From the NCBI GenBank assembly GCA_017654935.2, contig CM065693.1, positions 18,652,250 to 18,716,249 on the forward strand: 64,000 nucleotides of DNA, in the 5' to 3' direction. Of this stretch, positions 9,791 to 20,950 are shown piece by piece; the stretch's first letter is position 1; each line of letters begins with the position of its first letter. The translations under genes were made by a program, and so were the position numbers. The stretch is from Phymorhynchus buccinoides (Eukaryota > Mollusca > Gastropoda > Neogastropoda > Raphitomidae). The notes beneath the pieces were generated by a model that was not told where the DNA came from, searched no databases, and saw only the letters and a list, made by a program, of their open reading frames with translations.

Positions 9791-10819
9791 ATGCCTCCAC
9801 GACGAAAATTGAGCGAGTTGGATAGGGGACGAGCTGTTGCATGGTTCCAAGATGGTGTTCCCAAGCGAGAAGTGGCCAGGCGACTTCAGGTGTCCATCTC
9901 GGTCATTGTCAGACTGATTCAACGCTTCACAGCCACTGGGAGGGTCCATGAAAGACGCAGATCTGGTCGACCGAAGAAGACAACTCCACGTGAAGATCGT
10001 CTCATTGAACGACAAGCCCTGCAGACAAGAACAGCCTCTTCCAGCATCATTCGAAGGCAGCTGAGGGTGGCTACTAACATCAACATCAGCCAGCAGACCA
10101 TACGGAACCGCCTTCATGGGTTTAACCTCCGTTCTCGTCGCCCAGCTGTACGGCCACGCTTAACTCCAGCCCATAGGGCAGCACGCCGCGCCTTCTGCAG
10201 ACGTCACGTGAGGTGGACACGTCAGCAATGGTCCCAGGTCCTGTTCAGTGATGAATCACGCTTCACCCTGAACCACAACGACGGCCGACTGAGGGTCTGG
10301 AGGCGCCCAGGGGAACGCTTTATTGACGCCACTGTCCAAGAAAAGGTGGCCTTTGGTGGAGGTTCTGTAATGGTCTGGGGGGCCTTCAGCCTTCACCACA
10401 GAACACCCTTGTATCATGTACAGGGTAACCTGACTGGCCTCCGATACCGGGATGAGATCCTTCGACCGCTGGCTGTGCCTACACTGCAGCAGATGGGACC
10501 GCCGGCTGTCTACCAGGATGACAACGCTCGCCCCCACAGGGCAAGGGTGGTCAACGACTTCCTGCAGCAGTCTGGAGTCAACAGAATGGAGTGGCCAGCA
10601 TGCAGTCCCGATCTCAACCCGATTGAGAACCTCTGGGATGAGCTGGATCGCAAAGTGAGGAGCAACCACCCCCCTCCCAGGGATGCCCAGCACCTCTACC
10701 AGATGCTGCAGGCTGAGTGGCAGGCGCTTCCACAGAGGATCTTCACCACCCTGGTCAACTCCATGAGGACTCGCTGCGTCGAGTGCCAGAACAGCCATGG
10801 CGGATACACGCATTACTGA
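9791..10819 (+). CDS. Tc1-family DD34E transposase, intact ORF (342 aa)
   Basis: Cut-and-paste transposase of the Tc1/mariner superfamily. I start it at ATG 9791 (MPPRRKLSELDRGRAVAWF); the upstream in-frame extension to 9662 lies partly in flanking DNA. The N-terminal paired-like helix-turn-helix (about residues 15-110) includes GVPKREVARRLQVSISVIVR and a GRP-type AT-hook (RRSGRPKK). The catalytic core has the first Asp in LFSDESRF, the second in YQDDNARPHR, and Glu in SPDLNPIENLWD. There are 34 residues between the second Asp and the Glu, the Tc1 spacing. The length is normal for the family. The right TIR is present at 10941-10966, but the left TIR is missing compared with the copy at 44745-46321. 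The ORF could give protein, but this copy cannot move alone. Confidence 0.92.
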   Translation: MPPRRKLSELDRGRAVAWFQDGVPKREVARRLQVSISVIVRLIQRFTATGRVHERRRSGRPKKTTPREDRLIERQALQTRTASSSIIRRQLRVATNINISQQTIRNRLHGFNLRSRRPAVRPRLTPAHRAARRAFCRRHVRWTRQQWSQVLFSDESRFTLNHNDGRLRVWRRPGERFIDATVQEKVAFGGGSVMVWGAFSLHHRTPLYHVQGNLTGLRYRDEILRPLAVPTLQQMGPPAVYQDDNARPHRARVVNDFLQQSGVNRMEWPACSPDLNPIENLWDELDRKVRSNHPPPRDAQHLYQMLQAEWQALPQRIFTTLVNSMRTRCVECQNSHGGYTHY

Positions 10820-10940
10820 ACTTTTGGGAGCATCAGAATGCCCTGTCTTGTGATTTCTTATCACTAAAGCATTGAATTAAATGTTGGCCAAAATTCAACG
10901 CATTGGCTTTCTTAATTGGAAAGTTATGAATTAGTTTGCA

Positions 10941-10966
10941 AGTGATCCTTAACTTTTTGTGAATAG
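10941..10966 (-). mobile_element. Right terminal inverted repeat of the Tc1 element
   Basis: AGTGATCCTTAACTTTTTGTG, inverse of the left TIR seen at 44747-44779 and at 60971-61000. DNA between 10820 and 10941 is the element's 3' untranslated part; about 90 bp present in the other copy is missing here after 10860. Confidence 0.8.
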
Positions 10967-11081
10967 CTTATAAAGAAAAAAAGGAGGAGGGGGCTGGTTA
11001 CTCTGCACATATTCATTATACACAAACCTTAACATTAACTCTTGAAGTCCCTGCAAAAACTAATCGCAGAACAAAACAACA

Positions 11082-11322
11082 TTAAAGACCCACTGACCCA
11101 GCAAGATTAACTCCCTTCTTTTTTTTCTGGGTAGGTGTGACCCACATACATGTTCCCACACACACACGATCGAGGCCGCTCTTTAGAGTGATATCTCGTT
11201 TTCATGTAAGGGAGAATCTGTATGGGATTCAAACCTGGTCAATATAAGATTTCTTACCAGCGAGAGAGGGAAACAGCGTGAAACCCGTGATTTTCACTCA
11301 TGGATCTGGTGTTGTCTTTAAA
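11082..11322. mobile_element. MITE family C, copy 3
   Basis: TTAAAGACCCACTGACCCAG at the left end, GTCTTTAA at the right, with the conserved family body. It lies in the intron just downstream of ABCA exon 11432-11658 (minus strand). Equivalent to copy 5 at 46434-46674. Confidence 0.75.
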
Positions 11323-11431
11323 CACCATTTTGCACAATCGTTATGGTTGGGCTCAAAGAATGAACAGCCAAATATCTGAATTCCATTTTACAGAAACGAA
11401 ATAAAAGGAAAACACACACAAAATCAGGCAC

Positions 11432-11658
11432 CTGGATGTGAGCATATCCCTGGTGAGCGTCGAAGACGTGAGCGGAGGGGAAGGTTTGCTGGATGAAGGA
11501 GACGAAGGGGTCAATGGGGGTGGGGTCTCCAGTGTCCGGTGCAGTGTCCATCTTGGCTACCAGAGTGTAGCCCTGGCCGAACTTGGACTTGAGGTGCTGC
11601 GTGCTGCCCAGGCAGACGAACCGGCCGTTGACCATGATGGCGACCCGTGTGCACAGGG
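11432..11658 (-). CDS. ABCA3-like NBD2 exon, 5'-truncated copy
   Basis: Encodes [20 protein letters not shown] through QGYAHIQ and a GTGCC donor. This is the post-NBD2 regulatory segment of an ABCA transporter, identical in protein to exon 46786-47029 where they overlap. The first 17 nt (SMEECEA) and the proper acceptor are missing; GA repeat begins right after CCCTGTG. An AG does sit at the new edge. I read it as a second haplotype or assembly copy of the same exon, not as an extra exon. Confidence 0.8.
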
Positions 11659-11749
11659 CTAGAGAGAGAGAGAGATGTATGGGGTAGAAGGTAGAAGGAA
11701 ACAAAAAACAGAATAAATAGAGAGAAAAGAGAGAGAGGAGAGAGAAGAG

Positions 11750-11787
<38 letters not shown>

Positions 11788-11832
11788 GAGAGAGGAGAGA
11801 GAAGAGGAGAGAGAGAGAGAGAGAGAGAGAAC
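11659..11832 (+). repeat. (GA)n microsatellite
   Basis: GA dinucleotide with GGA interruptions next to the truncated ABCA exon. Counterpart of the longer run at 47031-47370. Confidence 0.9.
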
Positions 11833-11921
11833 TCTCGGAACTCGGAACTCGGAAAGTTTAATTGTACATTGGCCTTTGGGCCCAATACAATATTTGGGAG
11901 GGCAGAGAAGGGGTGAATATA

Positions 11922-12421
11922 NNNNNNNNNNNNNNNNNNNNNNNNNNNNNNNNNNNNNNNNNNNNNNNNNNNNNNNNNNNNNNNNNNNNNNNNNNNNNNN
12001 NNNNNNNNNNNNNNNNNNNNNNNNNNNNNNNNNNNNNNNNNNNNNNNNNNNNNNNNNNNNNNNNNNNNNNNNNNNNNNNNNNNNNNNNNNNNNNNNNNNN
12101 NNNNNNNNNNNNNNNNNNNNNNNNNNNNNNNNNNNNNNNNNNNNNNNNNNNNNNNNNNNNNNNNNNNNNNNNNNNNNNNNNNNNNNNNNNNNNNNNNNNN
12201 NNNNNNNNNNNNNNNNNNNNNNNNNNNNNNNNNNNNNNNNNNNNNNNNNNNNNNNNNNNNNNNNNNNNNNNNNNNNNNNNNNNNNNNNNNNNNNNNNNNN
12301 NNNNNNNNNNNNNNNNNNNNNNNNNNNNNNNNNNNNNNNNNNNNNNNNNNNNNNNNNNNNNNNNNNNNNNNNNNNNNNNNNNNNNNNNNNNNNNNNNNNN
12401 NNNNNNNNNNNNNNNNNNNNN
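11922..12421. other. Assembly gap, 500 N
   Basis: Exactly 500 unknown bases, a fixed-size scaffold join between contigs A and B. Distance, order and orientation across it are not measured. Confidence 0.98.
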
Positions 12422-12967
12422 GTGTGATGTCCTGGCGTACTTCTTCGTTATGTGCGTTGTTTACCTGTCGTGCCTGGGCGTAAAAAAGTGGGTTTGGTGT
12501 TTGTGGTATTCGTATTTCATGTGGCATGGTCATACAAGAGTATGTGTATAATATTTTTTGTTGTGTGGATGTAACTTGATCTCGTGGTGTTTTGTGTTGA
12601 GGGCATAATTGTCATCACTCTGTAGTGTGCATCTGTAATGTCGAGTATGTATTTGTTTGCCGTTGCGGGAATAACCTCCGTGCGCACCAGGTGTGTGTAT
12701 GTATTATGTGTGTGTGTGTGTTGTGTGTGTGGTTGTTGTGTGCGTGCGTGCGTGGCGTGCGTTGCGTTGCGCGCGCGCAGGCGCGCGCGGCGCCGCGTGT
12801 GTGTGTTTGTGTGTGTGTGTGTTGCGTGTGTGGGTGTAATACTCGTTACATAATGTTGCTCTCTAAAACATTCCCAAATAATGTTGATAAAGGAAATCTA
12901 AATAAAAATAAAAACATTCTCTAGCTCTGGTGTGTATGTATGGGTGTGTGTGTGTGTGCTCTCTCTT

Positions 12968-13002
<35 letters not shown>

Positions 13003-13203
13003 TCTCGCAACACACCCCACCACCACACACACACAAACACAAAGACCACCAAGGGTTTGTTTCTAACCAATTATTTAATAACGAAAAAGTAACTTCGCGC
13101 AAGGTTTGCATTATGTCCCTTGGCTATTTGCGAACATTTGCCCATTGTGGCATGGGGTCATAAAATAGGGCGCAATTGAGAATGGCGCCGCCTCTACCGC
13201 TCT
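12422..13203. other. Left edge of contig B: GT/GC-rich and CT microsatellites
   Basis: GT-rich DNA, then an alternating purine-pyrimidine GTGC/GCGC block at 12738-12800 and a CT run at 12958-13005. No gene is seen. At about 13158-13185 the minus strand has a single stray unit of the 4503-5520 satellite (CTCAATTGCGCC). Confidence 0.7.
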
Positions 13204-13433
13204 TAAGGCCGTTGTACACGGCATAAGCGGATATTACATGCGGGAAAAAAACCCGGGCGCATCCATAAATTAAGTGAAACAAAAGGAAGGGGAAAAAGAT
13301 TTGCCGCAACGTGGCCGAATTTTCCCCGATAAATTAATGCGTAAAAAACTTTTATCCTTTCTTCGTCCACTATTTAGAGTTTCCACATATGGAAACGTAG
13401 ACCTACGCGGTCTAAATGTGAAACCCGGCCTTA
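13204..13433. mobile_element. Palindromic MITE, family A, copy 2
   Basis: Begins AAGGCCGTTGTACACGGCAT with CATGCGG and AATTAAGTGAAACAAAAGGA inside. The inverted end reads TAAGGCCGGGTTTCACATTT. Arms are more eroded than in copies 1 and 3. Confidence 0.6.
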
Positions 13434-13554
13434 CCATATTTTATTCAAACGAGAAGTTTAAAACAGAACTGCTACGCGTAGGCATAGTTGGGTTCTGGTA
13501 ACCATGCGTAACTTGCTGTATTATGAGGATGAAAAAAAAGAAAATGATTATCCT

Positions 13555-14040
13555 TTGAGGTCGTTCTTTTCAATGTTAATCGACGATTTCGGAAGGAAAA
13601 AAAACAACTAGGGGAGAGCACCGTGTTCGTAAAAAATTTTGAGTTGTTTGCCTCCATTACCTCGGACAAAATACCATAAACAAACAAATGCAAAACCAAT
13701 GGCGCGAAAAGGCTTACAACCGCAGTTATGGCCAGTCAGCGACTTGGCAAGCACAATTTTTGTTTAATAGAAAAATTAAGGGTGGCCAGTTGCTACAAGT
13801 TGATCACATTGCAAAAGTATGGGACGTAAAATATAGATGACATCAAAATTAACTTAGGAATGATGCAATGCGTTGTACATGCTATGTGTCTCCCAAAACA
13901 CGAGGCGACGGCTGGGGGATTCTACCTGAGTAAGTAACTGCCCCCTGTGTGACCGATTGAATTAGGCGAGATCACTCCCAACAAAAACCATGCTCTGAAG
14001 TACTCCCTTTAATTATTCCGAACAAGGTCCTATGTGCGGG
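13555..14040 (+). repeat. Interspersed repeat E, copy 1
   Basis: Shares ordered landmarks with 30290-30710 and 50895-51150: ATTACCTCGG, GGTGGCCAG/GGCGGCTAG, TTGCAAAA(T)GT..ACGTAAAATAT, CGATTGAATTAGGC, AGATCACTCCCA and CTTTAATTATTCCGAACA. About 480 bp, non-coding. Confidence 0.7.
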
Positions 14041-14371
14041 TGGTTTTTTTTTCGTATAGTGTGGCAAACAATCACTTTGTTGTTGTTGTTTTTACAGGTT
14101 GTTTTCTGTCAGTAATACACAACAAACAATCATCCTTTTCTATTGATTTTTTCTTTGTGTTTATCATTTCTTCTCACAGTGTTATAAAGACACAGAATTG
14201 CTGGGCCTGTTAGGCAAAACGGGCATAATATATTGTAAAAAAACCACTTATTTACACTTACAAAATTAACCACACAGTCCACTTAAAGTTTTTCTTTTCC
14301 CCCATATTTCAGGATTTTTTACGTACCATCCAAAAGGCAACAACTCGCACAACAACCCTGGTTGTTAGGAT

Positions 14372-14830
14372 GAGGAACCGAAAGGCAGTGTCATTGGGGT
14401 AGAGGGCACAGGGGTAACGGGTTCGCATGTGTCCCCGAGTAAACCCGAGTTCGAAACCTGGGTACAGAGGATTTTCTCTCCCTTCTGCAATAGGGCCCTT
14501 TGACGGTTACGGTCTGAAAACGTGGAGTCTTCGGATGAGGGACGATATCGAGGTTCCCGTGTGGCCCATTGACACTTAGCACGCGAATCCCAGTTGGCAA
14601 ACGGAAAAAGTTGTCATTTGGTGTAAAAGTTAACCACCCCCCTCTTCCTTCTCCATCAGGTCACACACAAATTGCATACAAGAAAACAAACAAATGGGTG
14701 GGCACGGCCTCTGGCGGCGGACCCCCCCCCCCCCCCCCGGTCTTCCAGGTGGGGGAGCAACCCGAATTTCAAAGAGGGGGGGACCGCCCCTGTGACTATT
14801 ATAGTAAATAAATACCTTAATATAGAGGGG
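14372..14830 (+). mobile_element. tRNA-derived SINE of a type known from molluscs
   Basis: The head at 14390-14470 has a tRNA-like A-box region (GGGCACAGGGGTAACGGGTT) and a B box (GAGTTCGAAACC), which are internal pol III promoter elements. A conserved core follows (TCTTCGGATGAGG ... GAGGTTCCCGTGTG) at 14525-14565. The tail has GGGAGCAACCCGAATTTCA at 14755-14775 and ends in an AT-rich tract. From memory, this order is typical of SINEs common in molluscan genomes. Extra bases in homopolymers suggest a noisy or old copy. Confidence 0.6.
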
Positions 14831-16214
14831 AATCCATTTAGGAAGGCAGCCACCAGATGGAGAGAGGGAGACACTGCAAGGATGATTATTATTTTTTATG
14901 TATTTCTATCAAATCGATACCTACAGGAGGAAACCGACACAAATTAGTGGACGGGACTGCTATGCATACTCTAATGACAATAACAGTGTGGAAAACAGTG
15001 AAGGAACAGAACAGAAAACCCCCTCCACACTCCCTTTTGTTTATCCCTGTCTTGTCTTAAATCGAGGTGCTGTGTATTCCCCTTTGACCACTATGTTCTT
15101 TCTGAAAGTCTCGTTAAAATAACAAACGAATTTTGTTTGGCTGTTGGTTAGTTTTTAAAAAAAAAAACTTCTATCATTTTAAGCTTCACAATTACAATTA
15201 TGCGCTTATTTGATCAGGTTACATTAATTTCACAAGCCATATTTTGGAAAAAAAAAATACACGGATATAAAAGAAGCAAACTAATACAAACTTGTTGTTA
15301 AACGGCGGGTCAGGATATAGCGAACACGCCGGTTAAAGAAAGTAGTTTTGGAAACGGCCCTTGGCGTCGGCTGTATATGTGTTGCGCAAGCAAGGCGCGC
15401 ACGCCACGGCCACGCACAACGCACACGCACCACACACATCGCACCGCCCACACACACAACACCACCACACCAGGCATAAGCATGTAAAAATCCCTTGGCG
15501 AGGTAAAAAACAATTAATGACGTCCATTGTTTTTGTGCGGTCCCAAAAAACGTAAAGGGTAGTGTTAAAAACCAGAGGGAAACATAAGCATTTTAAAAGT
15601 TGTGGGCAATGACTTTCCTCGTCCTTGTGACACCAATTACGGGGAAGAAAAGTTGAAAAAAGAAAGGGTGGCAGGTCGGTTAGGGACGGTTTCCACCTGC
15701 CAATTCCAATGGCGTGTTTGAGTTTGACCTGGGTTCGACATCCCCGCCTTCGCCTTTCTTCTAGTTCGTACGGGGGAAACTGAAGTGAAACGGCGAGTCC
15801 GTGGGATTAAGGTAACTTAAAAGCAAAAGTTTGAATTTCCTGCGCTTCGCACGTAAAGCCTGTGCCTGTAAAAAGGGAACAAAAATTGATAAAGTGATAC
15901 GCTAGGGTTTTCCCCAAAGTTTTCAAATACCCCATTGAATTACATACATACTTGTGGCGGTTACCACAGCAGAATGAGGTTTAAACCGGAGGGCGTGGTT
16001 AACCGCTTACACCTAATCTGTATTTATTAATTTAAAAAATCGGTGGGACTTTACGGTTTCGTATTGCCCTCCGGGCATTGGGCCCCAGTATTGTTCCCAC
16101 CATATTTGTATTATACAAATGTACCATATGTGTCCGGATTCAGACCAAGAGGACCGTTAAAAAACACTATTTTTCGGTTCGGTAGGTTTTCCCAAAGTGC
16201 GTTCCCTTCTCCTC
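14831..16214. other. No recognisable gene; repeat-like DNA
   Basis: Contains a CA-rich patch (15395-15470) and a possible degraded SINE head with a B-box-like GGGTTCGACATCCCC at about 15730. Open frames are short and unrelated to known families as far as I can tell. Confidence 0.5.
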
Positions 16215-16330
16215 AAACCCCCACACAAAAAAAAGATGTGTGGCGCAGTGCTTGTGGGCACACTCTCTCCAGGGCTGGGAGCAGCCCGGAATTTCACGGA
16301 GATTAATAAAAATGCCAATATTTAATATAA
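16215..16330 (+). mobile_element. SINE 3' fragment
   Basis: TGTGTGGCGCAGTGCTTG followed by CTGGGAGCAGCCCGGAATTT, the same tail module as in 14372-14830. The head is not recognisable. Confidence 0.5.
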
Positions 16331-16677
16331 AAAATTTATTCGTTATAGTAATGGCTTTTTTGCCTTAGGACCATGCCTACTTTAAACATTGGAAATAGTG
16401 ACCCTTACATTTGCGTCATTAGGTGGCGGACGCCACCTCTGCCCTGCTCCCTGTGCGTCCCCTCCTCCACTGCCCTGCGTGTTGAACAATTGCGTCCCTA
16501 ATGAGTCGTTGCCTGTCCTGCGTTTGCAAGGCCTTTGACAAGAATGGACGGGTAATGAAAGATTTCATCTTTTTGGGGGCGGGGGGGGGGTTGTTTTAAT
16601 TATAAAGGCAATTAGAACAGCAATTCGTAGCTTCTTGAAAATCAAATTGTTGTGGCGGTTGCGTTATTATTTATATA

Positions 16678-16873
16678 TTGTTTTTCTTTCCGATTCTTCT
16701 GTGACATATTATAAAGTAAGGTCTATCCTTACTTCCCAAAACTAAGACATAGGCTATCATAAATAGGGTCTTTGATAAAATAGGACCCCAACCAAATGAT
16801 GCCTTTTTAGTGGCATAGGTGTTTAAAATCAATGTGGGTGCTATAAAAATGCGACTTTGGCGGTGAAAAAGGG
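16678..16873. mobile_element. MITE family B, copy 3 (left end missing)
   Basis: CTGTGACATATTATA, CCTTACTTCCCAAAACTAA, AATGATGCCTTTTTAGTGGCAT and the terminal TTTGGCGGTGAAAAAGGG match family B, with inserted bases throughout. The left TIR is not found. Confidence 0.6.
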
Positions 16874-19000
16874 TTAACACGCAACCGGAAGGAATATTCA
16901 ATATTTTAAACCCTCAAGCCGGAAAACTTACAATCATCATAAGTCTGTTCAAATGTTAATGGACCAATTTCCCTTGATATTTTGCAGAGGAAGGAAATAA
17001 TTGATTAATGTCGTTCTTGTGCACATAAAAAAACAATAAGGTACATTTTTCACCATGTTAAAACTTTAAAAAAAAGAAAAGAGGAAACCACATTCAAAAT
17101 CATGAAACACATTTTTTTAAACCACTACTAGGGGGACAAATCACATAAACAGTCTTTTCAAACGTTAATTACAATGCTCTGAAACTAAGTAGGAACATAA
17201 TAGTTAATTGTTTCAGGGACATACGACAAATAGTAAAAAAAAACCAGGTATATCCACCATGCTATTTTTGAAAATAAAGGAAGAAAGGACTTATACCCCC
17301 AACAAACCAAAAATTCAATAAGTGGAACCTCAAAGTCAGATACTAAGATAATATAAGACCTGAAAAGTAATCACAATTACCTGATTCTTTGCAGGGAATC
17401 ATGTTGTTTTAATATGACTTGTCCACATAAAACAACCAATCAAGGTACATCATTCATGTTATGTTTTTACCATAAAGAGCAAATACAATCCCAAAACCAT
17501 GAAAGATCAAAATTTTTGATCATGAATCAAAAAATCATATGAGGTCCTTAAAATTAATATTAATTACCTGAAAAGGTGCAGAATAATGATTCCCAATACT
17601 TTTTGTTTCTATACTGTCATAAAAAACAAACAACCAAAATTACATTGCTATGCTTTTCTGAAATAAAGCGGTATGAAATTACTGCTCTACCTCCCATTTA
17701 AAATCCGTTACTACGAATCAGAGATCCAAAAATATAATTTTAGGGACCTTAAAAAGTCAAGTTTTGCTTATCTTGCTTCATTTATCAGTGATGTTTGTGG
17801 AGTTTATGTTTGGAACTTATTCCAAAAACTCAATAAATCGGATTTGGACATGGTTCTTACTCGTACTCATAGTGGAATTATTAAAAATTATTAGAGTGGT
17901 CTAGTTGTGGAGAATTTCATGTGGAAGGAACTAGTAAAAAGTTTTTGTCAATTAATTAAAAATAATTGATCACAAAAGAGTACTGGGTATTACTGGGGCC
18001 TTGTTTTTGCCACTTTTCCATACTCTGCATCTAATTGTGAGACTTTTTTATTAATCCAATGGGATTTCACCCCTGAATTAATTCTGTTGGTATTTTTATT
18101 TTATCAAGGATAAACAAGCTATAGTTCTGTATGAAGATTCAAACATGGTAGCCACTGAATTTTCGCTTGTTAGTCTTGCCATTGAAGTGAATGTTTACAA
18201 ATACTGTTTTCTAATCAGGTGACCAATATATTGTTTGGGTTAGTCCATTTTTGGGTACAGAGGAGGGGGTTATTGGCCTCTGTTTTGCCTAGAATAACAG
18301 TTTCTGACAGTAGCCCTGGTCAGGGGACTTTACCATTGGGACCTACGTTATTGTTTCTCTCTGCGACCTCGTTAGCTCTTAAAAGAAGCGGGATAGGAGA
18401 TTGACAACTGATCATTTTGTTTTTGTTTTTTTTATCTAAGCGAGTAATTGTAATGTATTAATGGGTACTGCAGACCTGGTATATAAGAAAAAACTCTTTG
18501 AATCTAAACTCCAGTTTTATCATTCAACTAAACACGAGTGTAGTTGAGTTCCTCCAAAAAAACATGTTTTGCTAAAACCTTGATAGAAACGTTGGCCCAC
18601 CTCACATGATTCCTCCACAAGGAAAATTATATCTTAAGAGAGCAAATTTAGGGGAGGTGGTTTTTTAACAGCACATTTCCAACTATGTTTAGCATCAAAT
18701 GGATGGGGATTCTCCCTAAATGTGTGCCAATTTAAAAGCTAATTTTTCTAATAAACTATTTCCCTGAGCCAGGCATTTCCAAGGTTTATTTGGGATGTAA
18801 ATTCATGAGTTGTCACGAGTCCTAAGGCGAGTAAAGTTAGAACAGTAAGAGTAGGGGGGGCTGTTTAGTAAATTGATTCTTTTCATCTTTTCGGGATATT
18901 GAATAATGACTATTGCCATACTTAATAATTTGTTCTGGTTTGAGGCAAAGTGTGAATAGGGGCTTCCCATGCACCAGGCCTAAATAAAAGGAAACAGCCA
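16874..19000. other. No recognisable gene; AT-rich DNA
   Basis: AT-rich with several loosely repeated phrases (CATGTTAAAACTT, TTTTTGAAAATAAAG, CAATTACCTGA) at 17040-17640, suggesting a degenerate repeat. Frames of 61-73 codons have no recognisable domain. Confidence 0.5.
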
Positions 19001-19604
19001 GAGACGCCTGCGCTGGAGACTATTGCCGGGCTATGTGGAGGAGAGGGGGGGGGGGGGGGGGTTGAGGGAAAATGGGATTAGATAAAATCTTTAATTGAAC
19101 ATGTAAGGGGCCAGTACTGATTCAATTGGAGTCGGGAGGCTTTTAGGGCTGGTTTTGGTCAGTAAAAGGTTTATTGCCAATTTAAAAGCATAAGTTTAGA
19201 CGCATGGAATAAAAAGGAAAGACAAAAAGGGGGAAGTAAGCAAATATCGAGGTCTTACTTGCGAGATGCATGATTAGCCGAAAAAAAAAAAAAAAACGAG
19301 AGAGAAAAACACGTGCTACGGAGAGGGAGAGTACGGGGATGAGTGAGATGGGAAGAAAAAGCGGACTTCCGTGGAACGGGGGAAGTAGAGGGAGTAAAGT
19401 ACGAGAGGGAGTTGTAGGACTGTCATGTTTAAATGCAGCGTGTCCAGCTCTGGGAAGTGACATATTATAAAAAGGCATAGGAATACGATGGGGCGGTTAA
19501 GATGGTCCATACACCGCAGAAGGTTTTTTAACAAAATTGTGCACTTTTTGGCACGTTTCCTGAATCGTGTGCCACTCCAAAATTTGTACTTTTCATGTAC
19601 TTGA

Positions 19605-19638
<34 letters not shown>

Positions 19639-20950
19639 AAAATTTGGTGTCGGAAAAACGAATGGTACTTTTTTCATGGACATTTGGAAGTGAGAACCTG
19701 ATCTACGAGGATATTTTTGTGTGGGACTATGGTTTAACACTTATTTGAAGAAACAATATTAAGTAGCTCAATATCATTTATCTTTTAGCAGGGAAGCAGC
19801 AGGGTCTTAGTGGGGGGATTTTATAAATTGTTTATTTTTTTCCACCGAGGGAAGGGCATGCAGGATAACCTGGGACTAAGATGAACCTTGCTAAGGTCAA
19901 TTACCGTAATAAGCCAAATTTTGATAGAGAAAAAAATTATGGCAAATGTTGTGGGGGAAAAATAAGTTCCCCATGGTTTTGGTTTTTTGTTGTTTTGTCA
20001 CTATTTTGGTCAATTATGACATGCCAGGGGGCTACAATCCAAACAAGCGCGGGAATCGCAATATTGTTGTCTGGGGCAGCGGTCTATTTTTACCACTCCC
20101 AATCATATGAGCACCCCCCCTGGCTTTCAATTAATTTAATCTGTAACCAGGAATGTTATCTCGCAACCAAATTCGTAACTTTTTAATATTGTTTTGGAAA
20201 ACTTAAAACTATGTATCCTACTTATGGCTTCTCGAAAGAAAGCACCGCATTACTCGTCGTTGTCTGTTGTTAAGTGTCTGTTATTACGTTGTTTATTATT
20301 TTGTTACGCTTTTAAAAATACATCATTTTTAAAGGAAGCGGGCCTCAATGAAAGTGGCAGCCTTCGATTTGAAGTAGGCCCCCCCCGACAATTTGTGGAC
20401 GACGACAGAACCGGAGCCGAACCCGGGGGTCACGACCGAACCGACAAAGTGAGTTATAGGGTTGGTGGCTTGAGCCACCAAAAACAATAAAGTGAAAGGG
20501 TCAACAGGGTTCCCACATTGTTCTACCTTTATTAACTTAATGGGGAAAATGCAATGGGATATACAGGAAGATATGGTTTCAGTTGATCTGGTAAGTGAAT
20601 TACATGAAAAACAAAAAGCTTAATTGTATTTATGATTAAATCTAACAACTCGTTAGTAATTAATGGGATAGATTATTTAACATTTTAAGTTTTGCCCTGA
20701 GTTATAACGAAAGCAATGCAGTGAGAAGCATAAAAAATCAAGAAAATAAAAAGAAAGAAGGAAGGAAAAGAACCAATTCTATGTGTACAATAGTAAAGTA
20801 ATCTTAAGGGAAATATTCTCAAAGAATTTTAATCATTCCTAACTTTAGTTAAGAAACAACATGGCAAAGGCCCAAGGGAAAGACACAAAATCAATTAACA
20901 AGGTTATTGTGGGAAACCCTGCCTGCGCCCCTGTTTACCTGCAGTTGATT
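19001..20950. other. No recognisable gene
   Basis: Includes poly-G runs at about 19045-19062 and 19607-19637. Frames of about 100 codons at 19881-20186 and 20194-20490 show no family I know and no splice-consistent context. This part of contig B looks noisy. Confidence 0.45.

Larger units (their letters stand above)
8117..11921. repeat. End-of-contig segment duplicated at 43060-47455
   Basis: The whole right end of contig A re-appears at the left end of contig C in the same order and orientation: MITE-B tail, MITE-C, repeat D, Tc1 transposon, MITE-C, ABCA exon, GA microsatellite and flanking unique DNA. The copies differ by small indels and by larger deletions of roughly 65 to 350 bp. This looks like two haplotypes of one locus left uncollapsed by the assembly. 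Confidence 0.85.

Noticed and set aside
10256..10864. 202-codon minus-strand frame over the Tc1 transposase
   Set aside because: Antisense shadow of the transposase.
19881..20186. 101-codon frame with a hydrophobic stretch as a small membrane protein
   Set aside because: In the poorly sequenced part of contig B, with no recognisable family, no promoter or splice support.
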